A stretch of DNA of 64,000 bases. Source: Grimontia kaedaensis. Its GTDB lineage: Bacteria; Pseudomonadota; Gammaproteobacteria; Enterobacterales; Vibrionaceae. Made by a program: the position numbers and the translations under genes. The stretch is taken from contig NZ_CP082275.1 of NCBI RefSeq assembly GCF_023746615.1, positions 2,108,001 to 2,172,000 on the forward strand, in the 5' to 3' direction. Below the pieces are notes generated by a model. That model had not been told where the DNA came from, ran no database searches, and saw nothing but the letters and a program-made list of their open reading frames with translations. Positions 33,429 to 42,109 of this stretch are shown here, in pieces (within the stretch, counting starts at the first letter, position 1; every line of letters begins with the position of its first letter).

Positions 33429-34109
33429 CTATGCGGTTTTAGCATTTAACATGTTACTCAAACCCAATTTACCGAAAATAGCATCATAATGAACGAAGTT
33501 CGGGATTCGGGTGTGATGTTGGACTTTAGTACCAACGGAAACAAACTCATACCCGAGTGTGCTGGTTGCCATTTTGTCCCACTCTCCATCACCAAAGTAG
33601 ACACGGCGGGTAAATACTGCACCTGTGTCTTGCTTGGCACGAAAAGCGGCCAGCGCCATGATTTCGCTGCGTGTCATTGCATCAGAGCAAGACGCAAAGC
33701 TAACACCGGTGACATCAAAGCCTGCGGCACTCAGCTTCATTTTGGCAGATTCTTCCCAACCACCGGTCGCAATAGCCAACACCACATTGGGGTGTGCTTT
33801 CATGTCATTCACGAACTCAATAGCCCCTGGTGTCGCGGTCAGATCGTTTTTGTTCGAAGAAATATACTCACGCAGCTTTTGTAGAAACAGCGCTTTGACC
33901 TCTCGCAATATACGCATTCTTTCCTGACGCATTCCCTGCTGTTCAATCAATTCTTCCAGAATGCCAACGTCGGTAACGTTGGTAAACGCACCCCAATCAT
34001 CCGTGAGTTCGATACCGACCACTTCCTCTACTGCAGAACGAAAGCAATCAGAATCAAAATCGTAGCTGTCGATCAACGTCCCATCGACATCCAACATAAA
34101 CAGGTTCAT
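33429..34109 (-). CDS. HAD-family hydrolase (phosphatase)
   Basis: This is a 226-residue haloacid-dehalogenase-like phosphatase. Motif I is MLDVDGTLID (Asp7 nucleophile, Asp9 acid). A helical cap follows at about residues 15-90, motif II is the Thr in AIATGGW, and motif IV is the acidic FGDGEWD. The cap position fits subfamily I (phosphoglycolate- or beta-phosphoglucomutase-like). The substrate is not apparent. It converges on the symporter gene and appears to be a single gene. Confidence 0.88.
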   Translation of the reverse strand: MNLFMLDVDGTLIDSYDFDSDCFRSAVEEVVGIELTDDWGAFTNVTDVGILEELIEQQGMRQERMRILREVKALFLQKLREYISSNKNDLTATPGAIEFVNDMKAHPNVVLAIATGGWEESAKMKLSAAGFDVTGVSFASCSDAMTRSEIMALAAFRAKQDTGAVFTRRVYFGDGEWDKMATSTLGYEFVSVGTKVQHHTRIPNFVHYDAIFGKLGLSNMLNAKTA

Positions 34110-34384
34110 TAACGCCTTTCCCCAAATCTAGGATACAGAAACAACCCTCAAGGCTGATTTGAAATTGCGCGTGGCCGTTACCCAATTCCGCGCAAGCCGA
34201 ACATTGTATTTACAAATGCAACGTATGGGCAACAATCTTGACTGATAATTACAGATAGTAGACCCACATCAAGGTTGGCGCATACGCTAGAAAAGAAATG
34301 TGACAAAGTGATGGCTACTCACAATTTGTAACCATCACTTTCAAGGAATGTGTGATGTGGGGCGACGCCGAAGTCTGCCCAAAT

Positions 34385-34642
34385 TTAAAGCGAAATAATG
34401 TGGCTGCTGGTTTCGCTGGCTTCTTCACCAATCATTTCATCGTAAGGATTGTCCATCACCAACGTCGCCGATGTAAAACCCTGCTGTGTAAGGGCTTCTT
34501 TTGCTGTATTTAGGCATTCGAAGAACATCAAATCCCCGTTCTTGCTCCGCTGATATGTCACTGAGCCGCGACCTGCGCTGGTACCAATAAGGTATTTGCT
34601 GGTGTCTCCGCAACTAACAATGATGGCTTCTGCATTCGACAT
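34385..34642 (-). CDS. Small protein of unknown function
   Basis: This is an 85-residue soluble protein starting MSNAEAIIVSCGDTSKYL, with no membrane segment. The ATG at 34642 is chosen because GAGGGAAG lies 6-7 nt upstream. The open frame continues to 34792 but only through the tRNA gene. The sequence looks like a compact alpha/beta fold with a Gly-rich turn (GTSAGRGSVTYQR). The family is not recognised. It lies about 115 nt downstream of tRNA-Cys on the same strand, so it may be read from the tRNA promoter or its own. Confidence 0.65.
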   Translation of the reverse strand: MSNAEAIIVSCGDTSKYLIGTSAGRGSVTYQRSKNGDLMFFECLNTAKEALTQQGFTSATLVMDNPYDEMIGEEASETSSHIISL

Positions 34643-34758
34643 TGGTCTTCCCTCTTGTTGTGATTTAACAGAGTTACGCGCAGTAAAGTCATAGCGATCA
34701 GAAAGTGGTGTTTTTGTAAGGCCGGAAGTGAGAACAAAGAAAATCGGGGGAGAGAAAA

Positions 34759-34832
34759 TGGAGGCGCGTCCCGGAGTCGAACCGAGGTCCACGGATTTGC
34801 AATCCGCTGCATAGCCACTCTGCCAACGCGCC
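34759..34832 (-). tRNA. tRNA-Cys (anticodon GCA)
   Basis: This is a 74-nt cloverleaf on the minus strand. The acceptor GGCGCGT pairs with ACGCGCC, the discriminator is T, and CCA is encoded. The anticodon loop is ATTGCAAAT with GCA, and the T-loop is GGTTCGACTCC. A 7-bp hairpin (CCAGAGA/TCTCTGG, 34841-34857) lies just upstream and may be removed by 5' processing. Confidence 0.95.
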
Positions 34833-34869
34833 TTCGGGTACCAGAGAGTGTCTCTGGTTAAGGAACGGA

Positions 34870-34897
34870 ATTATAGAGTCCCCAACGCGCAACGCAA
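34870..34897 (-). promoter_or_regulatory. Promoter of tRNA-Cys
   Basis: On the minus strand there is a perfect TATAAT (34870-34875) with TTGCGT (34892-34897) 16 nt upstream. It lies about 38 nt before the tRNA 5' end. Confidence 0.7.
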
Positions 34898-35006
34898 CGG
34901 TTTTTTACACCTTTCCAACTGAGTGTTTCTGATTTGATTACTCCGAGCAAAAACGTCTCTTTGCAAGTGCAACACCTTTTACATTGATAGGTTTTAGATG
35001 CACAAC

Positions 35007-35084
35007 ACACTATCCTGTAAGGGGAAGTGAAATTTCTGCTGAAAAGAGTGTTTGTCAAGACTTGAAGATCACAGGATATAGTGG
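35007..35084. promoter_or_regulatory. Two NrdR-box-like sites upstream of nrdJ
   Basis: ACACTATCCTGTAA (35007-35020) and, on the opposite strand, CCACTATATCCTGTGAT (35068-35084) resemble the NrdR box (ACAC-ATAT-TGTGT type). Their centres are about 63 nt apart, near six helical turns, so a multimeric NrdR could bridge them. The rest of the 34833-35179 gap holds only the tRNA promoter and nothing else I can identify. Confidence 0.6.
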
Positions 35085-35179
35085 TTTGATCTGCGCCCTT
35101 GTCGATCAGGGGCACAATATAGTGTTTCTGGCCAAGCTTCGCTCAACAAGACGGCATTACTTTCGAGGTGCAATTCATA

Positions 35180-37336
35180 ATGGCTAAAACCAAGTCAGCT
35201 ACTGATATCGAATCCACTGGCGTACTCGCTATTCCTTACCAAGATACGTCGATGGAAATTTGGGACAGCAAATACCGCCTGAAAAGCAAACACGGTGACG
35301 CAATCGACGCGACACTGGATGACACTTTCAAGCGTGTTGCTCGCGCACTTGCCGATCTCGAAGAAAAATCAGTATGCGAAAAATGGTACAACGAATTTCT
35401 GTGGGCACTTCGTCACGGTGCTATCCCAGCAGGCCGTATTACGTCTAACGCTGGCGCTTTCGAGCACAAGCCTGCTACCTCAACCATCAACTGTACGGTG
35501 AGTGGCACTATTGAAGATTCAATGGACGACATTCTGGGTAAAGTGCACGAAGCTGGCCTGACCCTGAAAGCGGGCTGTGGTATCGGCTACGACTTCTCTA
35601 CCCTGCGTCCACGCGGTGCGTTTGTTTCTGGCGCCGGTGCCTACACCTCTGGCCCACTGTCGTTCATGGATATCTACGACAAGATGTGCTTCACCGTTTC
35701 TTCAGCAGGTGGTCGTCGCGGTGCGCAAATGGGCACCATGGATATCCGCCATCCAGACGTGATGGAGTTCATCCGTGCGAAGCGTGAAGATGGCCGTCTG
35801 CGTCAGTTCAACCTGTCTCTGTTGATCACTGAAGAGTTTATCGAAGCCGTTAAGAACGATGGCGAATGGCAACTGATCTTCCCAGTGACCGCGAAAGAAG
35901 CGCGTCAAGACGGCACCGATCTGCAGAACGATGACAGCATCGTTTGGGTAGACTGGCCGAGCAAAGATGGCCTGGTTGAAGATGATAAAGGCCGCGTGGC
36001 GTGCAAAATCTACCGCACCATGCCGGCGCGTAACCTGTGGAACGTGATCATGTCATCGACTTACGATTACGCAGAACCAGGCTTTATCCTGATCGACAAA
36101 GTTAACCAAATGAACAACAACTGGTTCTGCGAAGACATTCGTGCAACCAACCCATGTGGTGAACAGCCACTGCCCCCTTATGGCGCGTGTCTGCTGGGTT
36201 CAGTGAACCTGACCAAGTTCGTTCGCGACCCATTCACTGAAAATGCCTACTTCGACTGGGATATGTACCGTAAGGTTGTGGCTATCTTCACCCGTATGCT
36301 GGACAACGTGGTTGAGATCAACCAACTGCCGCTTGAGAAACAACGTGAAGAGATCGAAACCAAACGCCGTCATGGCATGGGCTTCTTAGGTCTGGGTTCT
36401 ACTCTGACGATGCTTCGCCACAAATACGGCAGCGCAGCGTCTATCGCTTTCACTGAGCAAGTTTCTCAGGAAATGGCGATCACCGGTTGGGAACAAGCAA
36501 TCGAACTTGCTGCAGAGAAAGGCGCAGCACCAGTGATGGACAAAGAATTCGACGTTACTCCTAAAATGATGCGTCTGCGCCCTGAAATGGCGAAAGACGG
36601 CATCAAAGTGGGCGACAAAGTGAAAGGTAAAGTCCTGCACGCAAAATACAGCCGTTACATGCAGCAAATTGGCGAAGTTCGTCCAGACCTGATTGAGAAA
36701 CTGGCGGCGAACGGTGGTCGTTTCACCCACCACAGCTCTATCGCACCAACAGGTACCATCTCTCTGTCGCTAGCCAACAACGCAAGTAACGGTATCGAAC
36801 CAAGCTTTGCTCACCACTACACTCGTAACGTGATCAAGCCAGGTAAGAAGTCGAAAGAAAGCGTCGATGTCTTCAGTTTTGAGCTGTTGGCATACCGCGA
36901 ACTGATCAACCAAAAAGCAATGCCATACAGCGCGAAAGAAGACGAAAAACTGCCAGAGTACTTCATCACTGCCGATGACATTACTCCTAGCCAGCACGTT
37001 GAAGTTCAGGCTGCTGCACAGCGTTGGATTGACTCTTCAATTTCGAAGACTGCAAACGTACCGACTGACTTTCCGTTTGAGAGCTTCAAAGACATCTATA
37101 TGGATGCGTATGACAAGGGTCTGAAAGGTTGTACCACCTTCCGCTTCAACCCAGAAGTGTTCCAGGGTGTTCTTGTGAAAGAAGAAGATCTGGAAAACAC
37201 CACTTACGTATTCACGCTGGAAGATGGCACCACCTTTGAAGCCAAAGGCAACGAGAAGATTGAGTATGACGGTGAAGAACACACCGCTGCTAACCTCTAC
37301 GACGCCCTGAAAGAAGGCTACTACGGTAAGTTCTAA
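35180..37336 (+). CDS. nrdJ: Adenosylcobalamin-dependent ribonucleotide reductase, catalytic part (NrdJa)
   Basis: This is a 718-residue class II ribonucleotide reductase. It makes deoxyribonucleotides with an adenosylcobalamin-generated thiyl radical and without a diiron subunit. Features include the N-terminal STINCTVSG cysteine, GCGIGYDFSTLRPRGA, the finger-loop motif ATNPCGEQPLPPYGAC with the thiyl cysteine, and GTISLSLANNASNGIEPSF. The ATG at 35180 is used (GAGGTG 9 nt upstream); a GTG four codons earlier is in frame. It lacks the C-terminal redox-cysteine tail, which is encoded by the next gene, so the enzyme is split as in Pseudomonas aeruginosa NrdJa/NrdJb. NrdR-like boxes precede it. 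Confidence 0.93.
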   Translation: MAKTKSATDIESTGVLAIPYQDTSMEIWDSKYRLKSKHGDAIDATLDDTFKRVARALADLEEKSVCEKWYNEFLWALRHGAIPAGRITSNAGAFEHKPATSTINCTVSGTIEDSMDDILGKVHEAGLTLKAGCGIGYDFSTLRPRGAFVSGAGAYTSGPLSFMDIYDKMCFTVSSAGGRRGAQMGTMDIRHPDVMEFIRAKREDGRLRQFNLSLLITEEFIEAVKNDGEWQLIFPVTAKEARQDGTDLQNDDSIVWVDWPSKDGLVEDDKGRVACKIYRTMPARNLWNVIMSSTYDYAEPGFILIDKVNQMNNNWFCEDIRATNPCGEQPLPPYGACLLGSVNLTKFVRDPFTENAYFDWDMYRKVVAIFTRMLDNVVEINQLPLEKQREEIETKRRHGMGFLGLGSTLTMLRHKYGSAASIAFTEQVSQEMAITGWEQAIELAAEKGAAPVMDKEFDVTPKMMRLRPEMAKDGIKVGDKVKGKVLHAKYSRYMQQIGEVRPDLIEKLAANGGRFTHHSSIAPTGTISLSLANNASNGIEPSFAHHYTRNVIKPGKKSKESVDVFSFELLAYRELINQKAMPYSAKEDEKLPEYFITADDITPSQHVEVQAAAQRWIDSSISKTANVPTDFPFESFKDIYMDAYDKGLKGCTTFRFNPEVFQGVLVKEEDLENTTYVFTLEDGTTFEAKGNEKIEYDGEEHTAANLYDALKEGYYGKF

Positions 37337-37400
37337 CCGCAGACAGACAGATAAAGGGGTGGCGATTTCGCTGCCCTTTGTGAGAAAGAAGTAATTCGTT

Positions 37401-38099
37401 ATGACACGTAAAATCGAAAGCAAAATTGTTGCGTACAAAGTAAAAAGCAGAGACGCCGTTCAAGAAGCGCCTGTTGCTCCTGTTGTTGAAGTACCAACAT
37501 TTGAAACCATGCATGAAGAAATGCCGCGCCCAGAAAAACTGCTGGGTTCGACGTATAAACTGAAGACGCCAGAACACGTTTCTGAGCATTCTCTGTTTAT
37601 TACCATCAACGATGTTGTGCTGAACGAAGGCACTGATCACGAAGTGCGTCGTCCTTTTGAAATCTTCATTAACAGCAAGAGCCTTGAGCACTACCAATGG
37701 ATCGTCGCGCTTACTCGCATCATTTCGGCTGTCTTCCGCAAAGGTGGCGACGTGACTTTCCTGGTGGAAGAACTGCGTTCCGTATTCGACCCTAAAGGCG
37801 GTTACTGGAACAAAGGCAAATACGTGCCTTCTCTGATTGCTGAAATCGGCAATGTGATTGAACAGCACCTGATGGAAATCGGCATGCTGAAAAACCCAGA
37901 GATGGACGAACACCAGAAGGCATTCCTTGAAGCCAAACGCGCTGAAAACGCAGCAAAAGAAGAAGTGAAAGAGGAAGAACCGGCAAGCACGGGTTTTCCG
38001 CCTAGCGCAACCCTTTGCTACAAGTGCCACAACAAAGCCGTTATCGTGAAAGACGGTTGTCAGACTTGTCTGAATTGTGGCGACTCTAAGTGCGGTTAA
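37401..38099 (+). CDS. Class II ribonucleotide reductase partner subunit (NrdJb)
   Basis: This is a 232-residue protein completing the split reductase. An N-terminal linker is followed by a TSCPD-like domain: EHSLFITINDVVLNEG, RPFEIFINSKSLEHYQW and ALTRIISAVFRKGGD. An Ala/Glu-rich hinge follows, and the C terminus carries paired cysteines in CYKCHNKA, CQTCLNCG and SKCG, which reload the active-site disulfide of NrdJa. It starts 64 nt after nrdJa without an intervening terminator, so the two are co-transcribed. A strong terminator follows. The length matches P. aeruginosa NrdJb (about 230 residues, from memory of the family). Confidence 0.9.
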   Translation: MTRKIESKIVAYKVKSRDAVQEAPVAPVVEVPTFETMHEEMPRPEKLLGSTYKLKTPEHVSEHSLFITINDVVLNEGTDHEVRRPFEIFINSKSLEHYQWIVALTRIISAVFRKGGDVTFLVEELRSVFDPKGGYWNKGKYVPSLIAEIGNVIEQHLMEIGMLKNPEMDEHQKAFLEAKRAENAAKEEVKEEEPASTGFPPSATLCYKCHNKAVIVKDGCQTCLNCGDSKCG

Positions 38100-38120
38100 T
38101 GCACTGAATACCCACATTTT

Positions 38121-38150
38121 AAGGGCTTCCTTCGGGAAGCCCTTTTTTCT
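38121..38150 (+). terminator. Terminator after nrdJab
   Basis: AAGGGCTTCC and GGAAGCCCTT form a 10-bp stem closed by a TTCG tetraloop and followed by TTTT. Confidence 0.9.
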
Positions 38151-38292
38151 ATCTCATTGCCCTCTTTTAGCCATGTTCAATTAATTCGAACAACCAATCC
38201 AAATTTTTCTGCTTTTTCCCCTGATGCCAGCCACCTATAGTTAGTCTCAATACGACAAAACACGTGAAAAAGACACTTAATTGGAGCAAATC

Positions 38293-38883
38293 ATGGCTAA
38301 TATACTGGTTTTAAAGTCAAGCATTCTCGGCGAATACTCTTCTTCAACAAAATTGATTGACCAGTTGGTTTCACAGTTTGGTGAAGACACTTTTGTTATT
38401 GAACGTGACCTTGCAGCTCACGCAATTCCAGTATTGGATGGCGAGCTGGCAATGGGATTGCGTGGCGCAGATAACCCAACGCCACGTCAACAAGAAGCAT
38501 TGACTCAATCTGACCAACTGATTGACGAAATCAAAGCAAGCGATACCTTGGTTATCGCAGCGCCAATGTACAACTTCAACATTCCAACCCAGTTGAAGAA
38601 CTGGATTGATTTTATCGCCCGCGCTGGCGTGACGTTCTCTTACACCGAGAATGGTCCAAAGGGATTGCTCACTGGTAAGAAAGCCATTGTGGTCACCACC
38701 CGCGGTGGAATGCATTTGGGCCAACCAAGTGAACACATCACGGGTTACCTGAAAACTGTGCTGGGCTTTATAGGTATTACCGAAGTGCAGTTTGTATACG
38801 CTGAGGCATTGGCAATGGGTGATGACCCCGCAAAAGCTTCTATGGAACAGGCTGCCAAAGATCTCATGGCTCTGGTTTCCTGA
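38293..38883 (+). CDS. azoR: FMN-dependent NADH-azoreductase
   Basis: This is a 196-residue flavodoxin-fold quinone/azo reductase. It begins MANILVLKSSILGEYSSSTK, where the SSI--E-S loop binds FMN phosphate. It also has APMYNFNIPTQLKNWIDFIARAG (quoted only in part as MYNFNIP and LKNWID), VVTTRGGMH and LGFIGITEVQFVYAEAL. It reduces quinones and azo dyes by two-electron transfer. The ATG at 38293 has GGAG 6 nt upstream. The frame opens four codons earlier. It is a single gene between two terminators. Confidence 0.93.
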   Translation: MANILVLKSSILGEYSSSTKLIDQLVSQFGEDTFVIERDLAAHAIPVLDGELAMGLRGADNPTPRQQEALTQSDQLIDEIKASDTLVIAAPMYNFNIPTQLKNWIDFIARAGVTFSYTENGPKGLLTGKKAIVVTTRGGMHLGQPSEHITGYLKTVLGFIGITEVQFVYAEALAMGDDPAKASMEQAAKDLMALVS

Positions 38884-38928
38884 TTCAGATTTCCATTTAC
38901 TGCTAACTTAAATTTCCTTTTTCATTTT

Positions 38929-38955
38929 GGGTGTCTGTGTAGACACCCTTTTTTT
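38929..38955 (+). terminator. Terminator after azoR
   Basis: GGGTGTCT, loop GTGT, AGACACCC is followed by seven T's. Confidence 0.9.
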
Positions 38956-39050
38956 GTTGGATCTTTCTCTCAGCATCGCCTTTTCGGCATTTTCATTTGG
39001 TAAATAATCCGTTCTTATGTGGCCTTTGGTTTGCCCTGCTGGAGCCCTAA

Positions 39051-39527
39051 GTGATTAAAGCAAATCCATTTTTAGGAAATGACGAAGACCGCGCTGAAAT
39101 TTGGGACATGTTGGTCGCAAAAGATATTCGCGCTTATACCCAAGCGGATTGGTCGATGGTAGAAGATGATTTCCTTGAGGACGAGTTCTTTGCCGTCAAC
39201 GCGGGTTTCGACAGCGACCCGAGTAAATGGAATCTTGCCTTCTCGCGCTTTGAAAGCTACCGCGATTCTTGGCTGGAAGCTGCTCGCGCAAGTTTGGATA
39301 CCGAATATGCAGAGCCGCTGGAAGACGCTGTTCACAAGCTGACAACACTGGAACAGATTGAAGTGAAAGACGGTAAGGCGATTGCTAGAAAGCAGTTTGA
39401 TGGCACGATTCAAGTTGTAGGCAAAGAGCCAGAAGTGCTTAACTGGCAAACACTTTACTATCTGAAGAAAACACCTGCGGGTTGGAAGATTGTCGGTTTC
39501 ACTGGCTACCTGCCTTACACAAAATAA
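39051..39527 (+). CDS. NTF2/SnoaL-like protein of unknown function
   Basis: This is a 158-residue soluble protein that starts at GTG (39051) with GGAG 7 nt upstream. The pattern of N-terminal helices (DMLVAKDIRAYTQADWSMVEDDF), a central helix, and C-terminal strands (GKAIARKQFDG, LNWQTLYYLKKTPAGWKIVGFTGYLP, given in parts) looks like an NTF2-like cone fold. The ending WKIVGFTGYLP is typical of SnoaL-like domains. There is no catalytic signature I can name, and its ligand is unknown. It converges on the outer-membrane protein gene. A partly paired element (39541-39551 with 39586-39596) lies between them. Confidence 0.7.
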   Translation: MIKANPFLGNDEDRAEIWDMLVAKDIRAYTQADWSMVEDDFLEDEFFAVNAGFDSDPSKWNLAFSRFESYRDSWLEAARASLDTEYAEPLEDAVHKLTTLEQIEVKDGKAIARKQFDGTIQVVGKEPEVLNWQTLYYLKKTPAGWKIVGFTGYLPYTK

Positions 39528-39636
39528 GACCTAAGAATTAGAGCGTCGGGAAATTGAAAGCATCATATCCTTTCTCTCCCAAATGTCCCGGCGCTCGCCT
39601 AATCACCCTCTAAAATCCTCTAAGTCCCAAAACCAA

Positions 39637-40992
39637 CTAGAACTCGATCTGCAAGTAAATCGTGTTGTAGTTACTCCCGCCTTTGATACGGCCAAACTGG
39701 CTCGCTTTTTCAAAGATTGCCGAGCGGTGATGAATGGAATACCCCAACCAAGCACGGTTCCAGTCGGACTTCCCAAACAAGTCCCCAAGATTCACATCAA
39801 GAGACAGATCGATGAAGTTGAGCAAATTGCTTGGCTCATACCCTTTTTCATCCATTTCTGTCTGCTCGATATAAGTGATGTTGTTCACATAAGAGAGGCC
39901 TTCTGCCACACCGAGTCGCCACTTGGTTGGCCAATCGACGGTGTAATAAGCTTTAATTGCCATCACAATTTCGGCTGAAGAAGCCTGAACTTCTGAGTTC
40001 CAGTGCCAAACAATACCTGGAGTCAGGTACAAGTCCATAGGGATACCAAACAACTCGTCGCTCAGTGGGTGGCCATAGAAGACCGAAGTCAGTTGGTTGT
40101 TAAATGGGTCTTTTTCAGTGTCACCGGCGAGGATATCGCCAATATTAGAGGGGGTGGCCCAACCATGCGCTAAACGCCAATATGGACGGGTCGAAATTTC
40201 ACGCTCGCTGTGACGGCGGTTATCATTAAAGAAACCGAAGCCCGCGTAAACTTCACCATGCCAGTCGTTGCTGATGGTTTGCGCATTGCGCACATTCTCA
40301 TCAAAGTAGGTAGCATAGGCCGCGCCAACCAGATAAAGATTGGAATAGACGTGGTAACGCCCTTTTACGCCCGCTTTAAAGTCCATCCCCGCACCAAGTT
40401 CTACACCATCATTTCTGTATTCAGAGAGACCGTAATAGAAACTGTTGAAGTCTGAATCTTTATATCGCGCAGAAATAGTCGCATTCAAATCGTAACTTTC
40501 ACCTTCGAGTTTTTTACCCAAGGTCGCGATGCCATGGAAGCGGTTGCTTTTGTCAGAAAGTAGATCTAAATCCGCATACCAGCCATCGTCCATTTGGCGC
40601 TTCAACTGAAAACCAAAATCACCAGTGTCTCCACCAATATCATTTTGTACCGCTGTTGGGAGGTCGATAAAACGCATACGAAGAATAGTATTCAATCGCC
40701 ATTCATCTTCTTCCCAAAGTCTCAGACCACCCTCGGTACCGTCGATAAAAAAAGCTTCGTCTTCATAGAACATCATCGGCACAAAACTGGAGACAATATC
40801 ACTGCCGCTGCCAGAAAAAGGAATACCAGCAGAACGAATTGTTGCCGCCAAACCCCAGTTCTCACTTCGCTTTAAGCGCAATGTCTCTACAGTCTCTGAC
40901 TCTTCAATTGGTTCGGGGTCGCTGTTAGCGTGTGATACTCCGGTAAAACAAAGTGATGCAGCAACAAGCGCTAAGGGAAACTGACTTTTCAT
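39637..40992 (-). CDS. Outer-membrane protein with MipA/OmpV-like and PagL-like regions
   Basis: This is a 451-residue exported protein. The signal peptide ends in GVSHA at residue 22. The mature part is rich in amphipathic strands with aromatic girdles and ends in Phe, as outer-membrane barrels do. Residues about 45-260 resemble MipA/OmpV proteins (MFYEDEAFFIDGTEGGLRLW is typical). The C-terminal stretch GYSIHHRSAIFE followed by GSNYNTIYLQIEF recalls the lipid A 3-O-deacylase PagL, with H-x-S retained, but the catalytic Glu position appears to be Ser. At 451 residues it is nearly twice a normal MipA, so a two-barrel or fused protein is possible. The function is uncertain. Confidence 0.7.
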   Translation of the reverse strand: MKSQFPLALVAASLCFTGVSHANSDPEPIEESETVETLRLKRSENWGLAATIRSAGIPFSGSGSDIVSSFVPMMFYEDEAFFIDGTEGGLRLWEEDEWRLNTILRMRFIDLPTAVQNDIGGDTGDFGFQLKRQMDDGWYADLDLLSDKSNRFHGIATLGKKLEGESYDLNATISARYKDSDFNSFYYGLSEYRNDGVELGAGMDFKAGVKGRYHVYSNLYLVGAAYATYFDENVRNAQTISNDWHGEVYAGFGFFNDNRRHSEREISTRPYWRLAHGWATPSNIGDILAGDTEKDPFNNQLTSVFYGHPLSDELFGIPMDLYLTPGIVWHWNSEVQASSAEIVMAIKAYYTVDWPTKWRLGVAEGLSYVNNITYIEQTEMDEKGYEPSNLLNFIDLSLDVNLGDLFGKSDWNRAWLGYSIHHRSAIFEKASQFGRIKGGSNYNTIYLQIEF

Positions 40993-41001
40993 TCATCTTC
41001 T

Positions 41002-41064
41002 ATGCATTAATCCAAGTGAGGTAATTGTAACGCATTCAAAGGGAAGTGCTTCGGATTAATGCAT
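41002..41064. repeat. 12-bp inverted repeat upstream of the outer-membrane protein gene
   Basis: ATGCATTAATCC (41002-41013) and GGATTAATGCAT (41053-41064) are perfectly complementary, with a 39-nt spacer. The first arm lies 10 nt before the start codon at 40992, so it overlaps the translation-initiation region. It could be an mRNA hairpin or a paired operator. Confidence 0.5.
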
Positions 41065-41151
41065 GGAATCAGTAAGTTAAGACGTATGAAAAAGGACTGG
41101 CAGCCGATTTGGCCACCAGTGTCTATTGTTTTAGCGCTTTGCTTTTTGGTG

Positions 41152-41787
41152 TTAATGCTCTCTTGCTGTCAAAACAAAGAGATCCAGATGACCATGCTGT
41201 GATGGATTGAGCGGTCTAATGGGGTTCGCATTATGCCAAACAGCATGATCATCCAGCAATGCAACATCACCATTGTTCATTGCCAGAGAAAAGAACGGCT
41301 GGTCACTCCTATCTTTGTAAACCAGAATTTCGCCACCTTGCACATTCTTTCTGTCTATCGCAGCAATCGCAATGTGATCAAAACCATCTTGGTGAATACC
41401 CTCGGGAGATACTGGCGTGATGTCATTAAGGGTGATCACCCTCATCTGATGAATTTCGATATCTTGCTCGTCATCCAACTCATTGTTGTCTTTAAACAAG
41501 CGGCAAAGTTCAAACAAACCCTCAGAGTGAAGCACTGCAGAAGTGAGTTCTTCAAAGTTTCTCACCACACCACCTTGGTGCTGGTTGATAGCTTGAGATT
41601 GTACAAAGGTGTGATGCTCCATTTGCCGGAGCGCGCCATCGTGGCAGTGCACAATCGAATAGCGTCTTAACCGATACTGACCATCTGCATAAGGGGTAGT
41701 GGGCAGATCATCAAACATTGGTTCAAGTTCTTTGACAGCTTGGTCGCTGATATGACAAAGCTGCATAAGGTAATCTGGATGGTACAT
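41152..41787 (-). CDS. 2-oxoglutarate/Fe(II)-dependent oxygenase (amino-acid hydroxylase-like)
   Basis: This is a 211-residue protein of the 2OG-Fe_Oxy_2 type, the group containing bacterial L-isoleucine and related amino-acid hydroxylases. The facial triad is visible as His132-x-Asp134 in PEGIHQDGFDH and a distal histidine in LLDDHAVWHNANPI (His181 or His185). The preceding RRYSIVHCHDG and the C-terminal RPLNPSQHGHLDLFVL also fit. GGAGG lies 8 nt before the ATG. It appears to be a single gene whose leader contains a hairpin (41814-41841). The substrate is unknown; a free amino acid is likely from family knowledge. Confidence 0.82.
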   Translation of the reverse strand: MYHPDYLMQLCHISDQAVKELEPMFDDLPTTPYADGQYRLRRYSIVHCHDGALRQMEHHTFVQSQAINQHQGGVVRNFEELTSAVLHSEGLFELCRLFKDNNELDDEQDIEIHQMRVITLNDITPVSPEGIHQDGFDHIAIAAIDRKNVQGGEILVYKDRSDQPFFSLAMNNGDVALLDDHAVWHNANPIRPLNPSQHGHLDLFVLTAREH

Positions 41788-42109
41788 GTGACGTCCTCCA
41801 TATTGGTCCTCAATCAGGTACTCTGGGTAAGAGTTTCCTGACCACAGTCATCACATAAAGTTAACGACAATGCAGCAAGTTTGACAAACTTTTATAGATT
41901 ATAAAATCACCTAAAACGACAAATACACACAAATAATTCGCACCAGACAGAATAAGTAGAAGAATATTTTGCAATATTTGATCTGTACCAAATTGCTCCA
42001 ATCTACTTTGAGAGGTTGAACGCGAACCTAACTCTTTCATTCAGCTAACATTCATGTTCCACAGATAAGATATCAATGTGGATGCCCAAGGAAACCAAGA
42101 GGTAAGTAA
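41788..42109. other. Divergent intergenic region
   Basis: This is 322 bases between the leftward oxygenase gene and the rightward RelA/SpoT-like gene. An imperfect hairpin, TCAGG-ACTCT/AGAGT-CCTGA (41814-41841), lies 27 nt upstream of the oxygenase start. The rest is AT-rich with no gene visible. Confidence 0.45.

Noticed and set aside
34643..34792. N-terminal extension of the small protein at 34385
   Set aside because: The extra 50 codons run through the tRNA-Cys gene; the ATG at 34642 has a strong ribosome-binding site.
37290..38117. 275-codon Phe-rich minus-strand frame opposite nrdJb
   Set aside because: It is antisense to a gene with clear NrdJb motifs; its composition is that of a complement of Glu/Lys-rich coding sequence, with no start signal.
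39541..39596. Terminator between the SnoaL-like and outer-membrane genes
   Set aside because: The arms pair well (10 of 11) but are 34 nt apart with no T-run on either strand, so termination is not supported.
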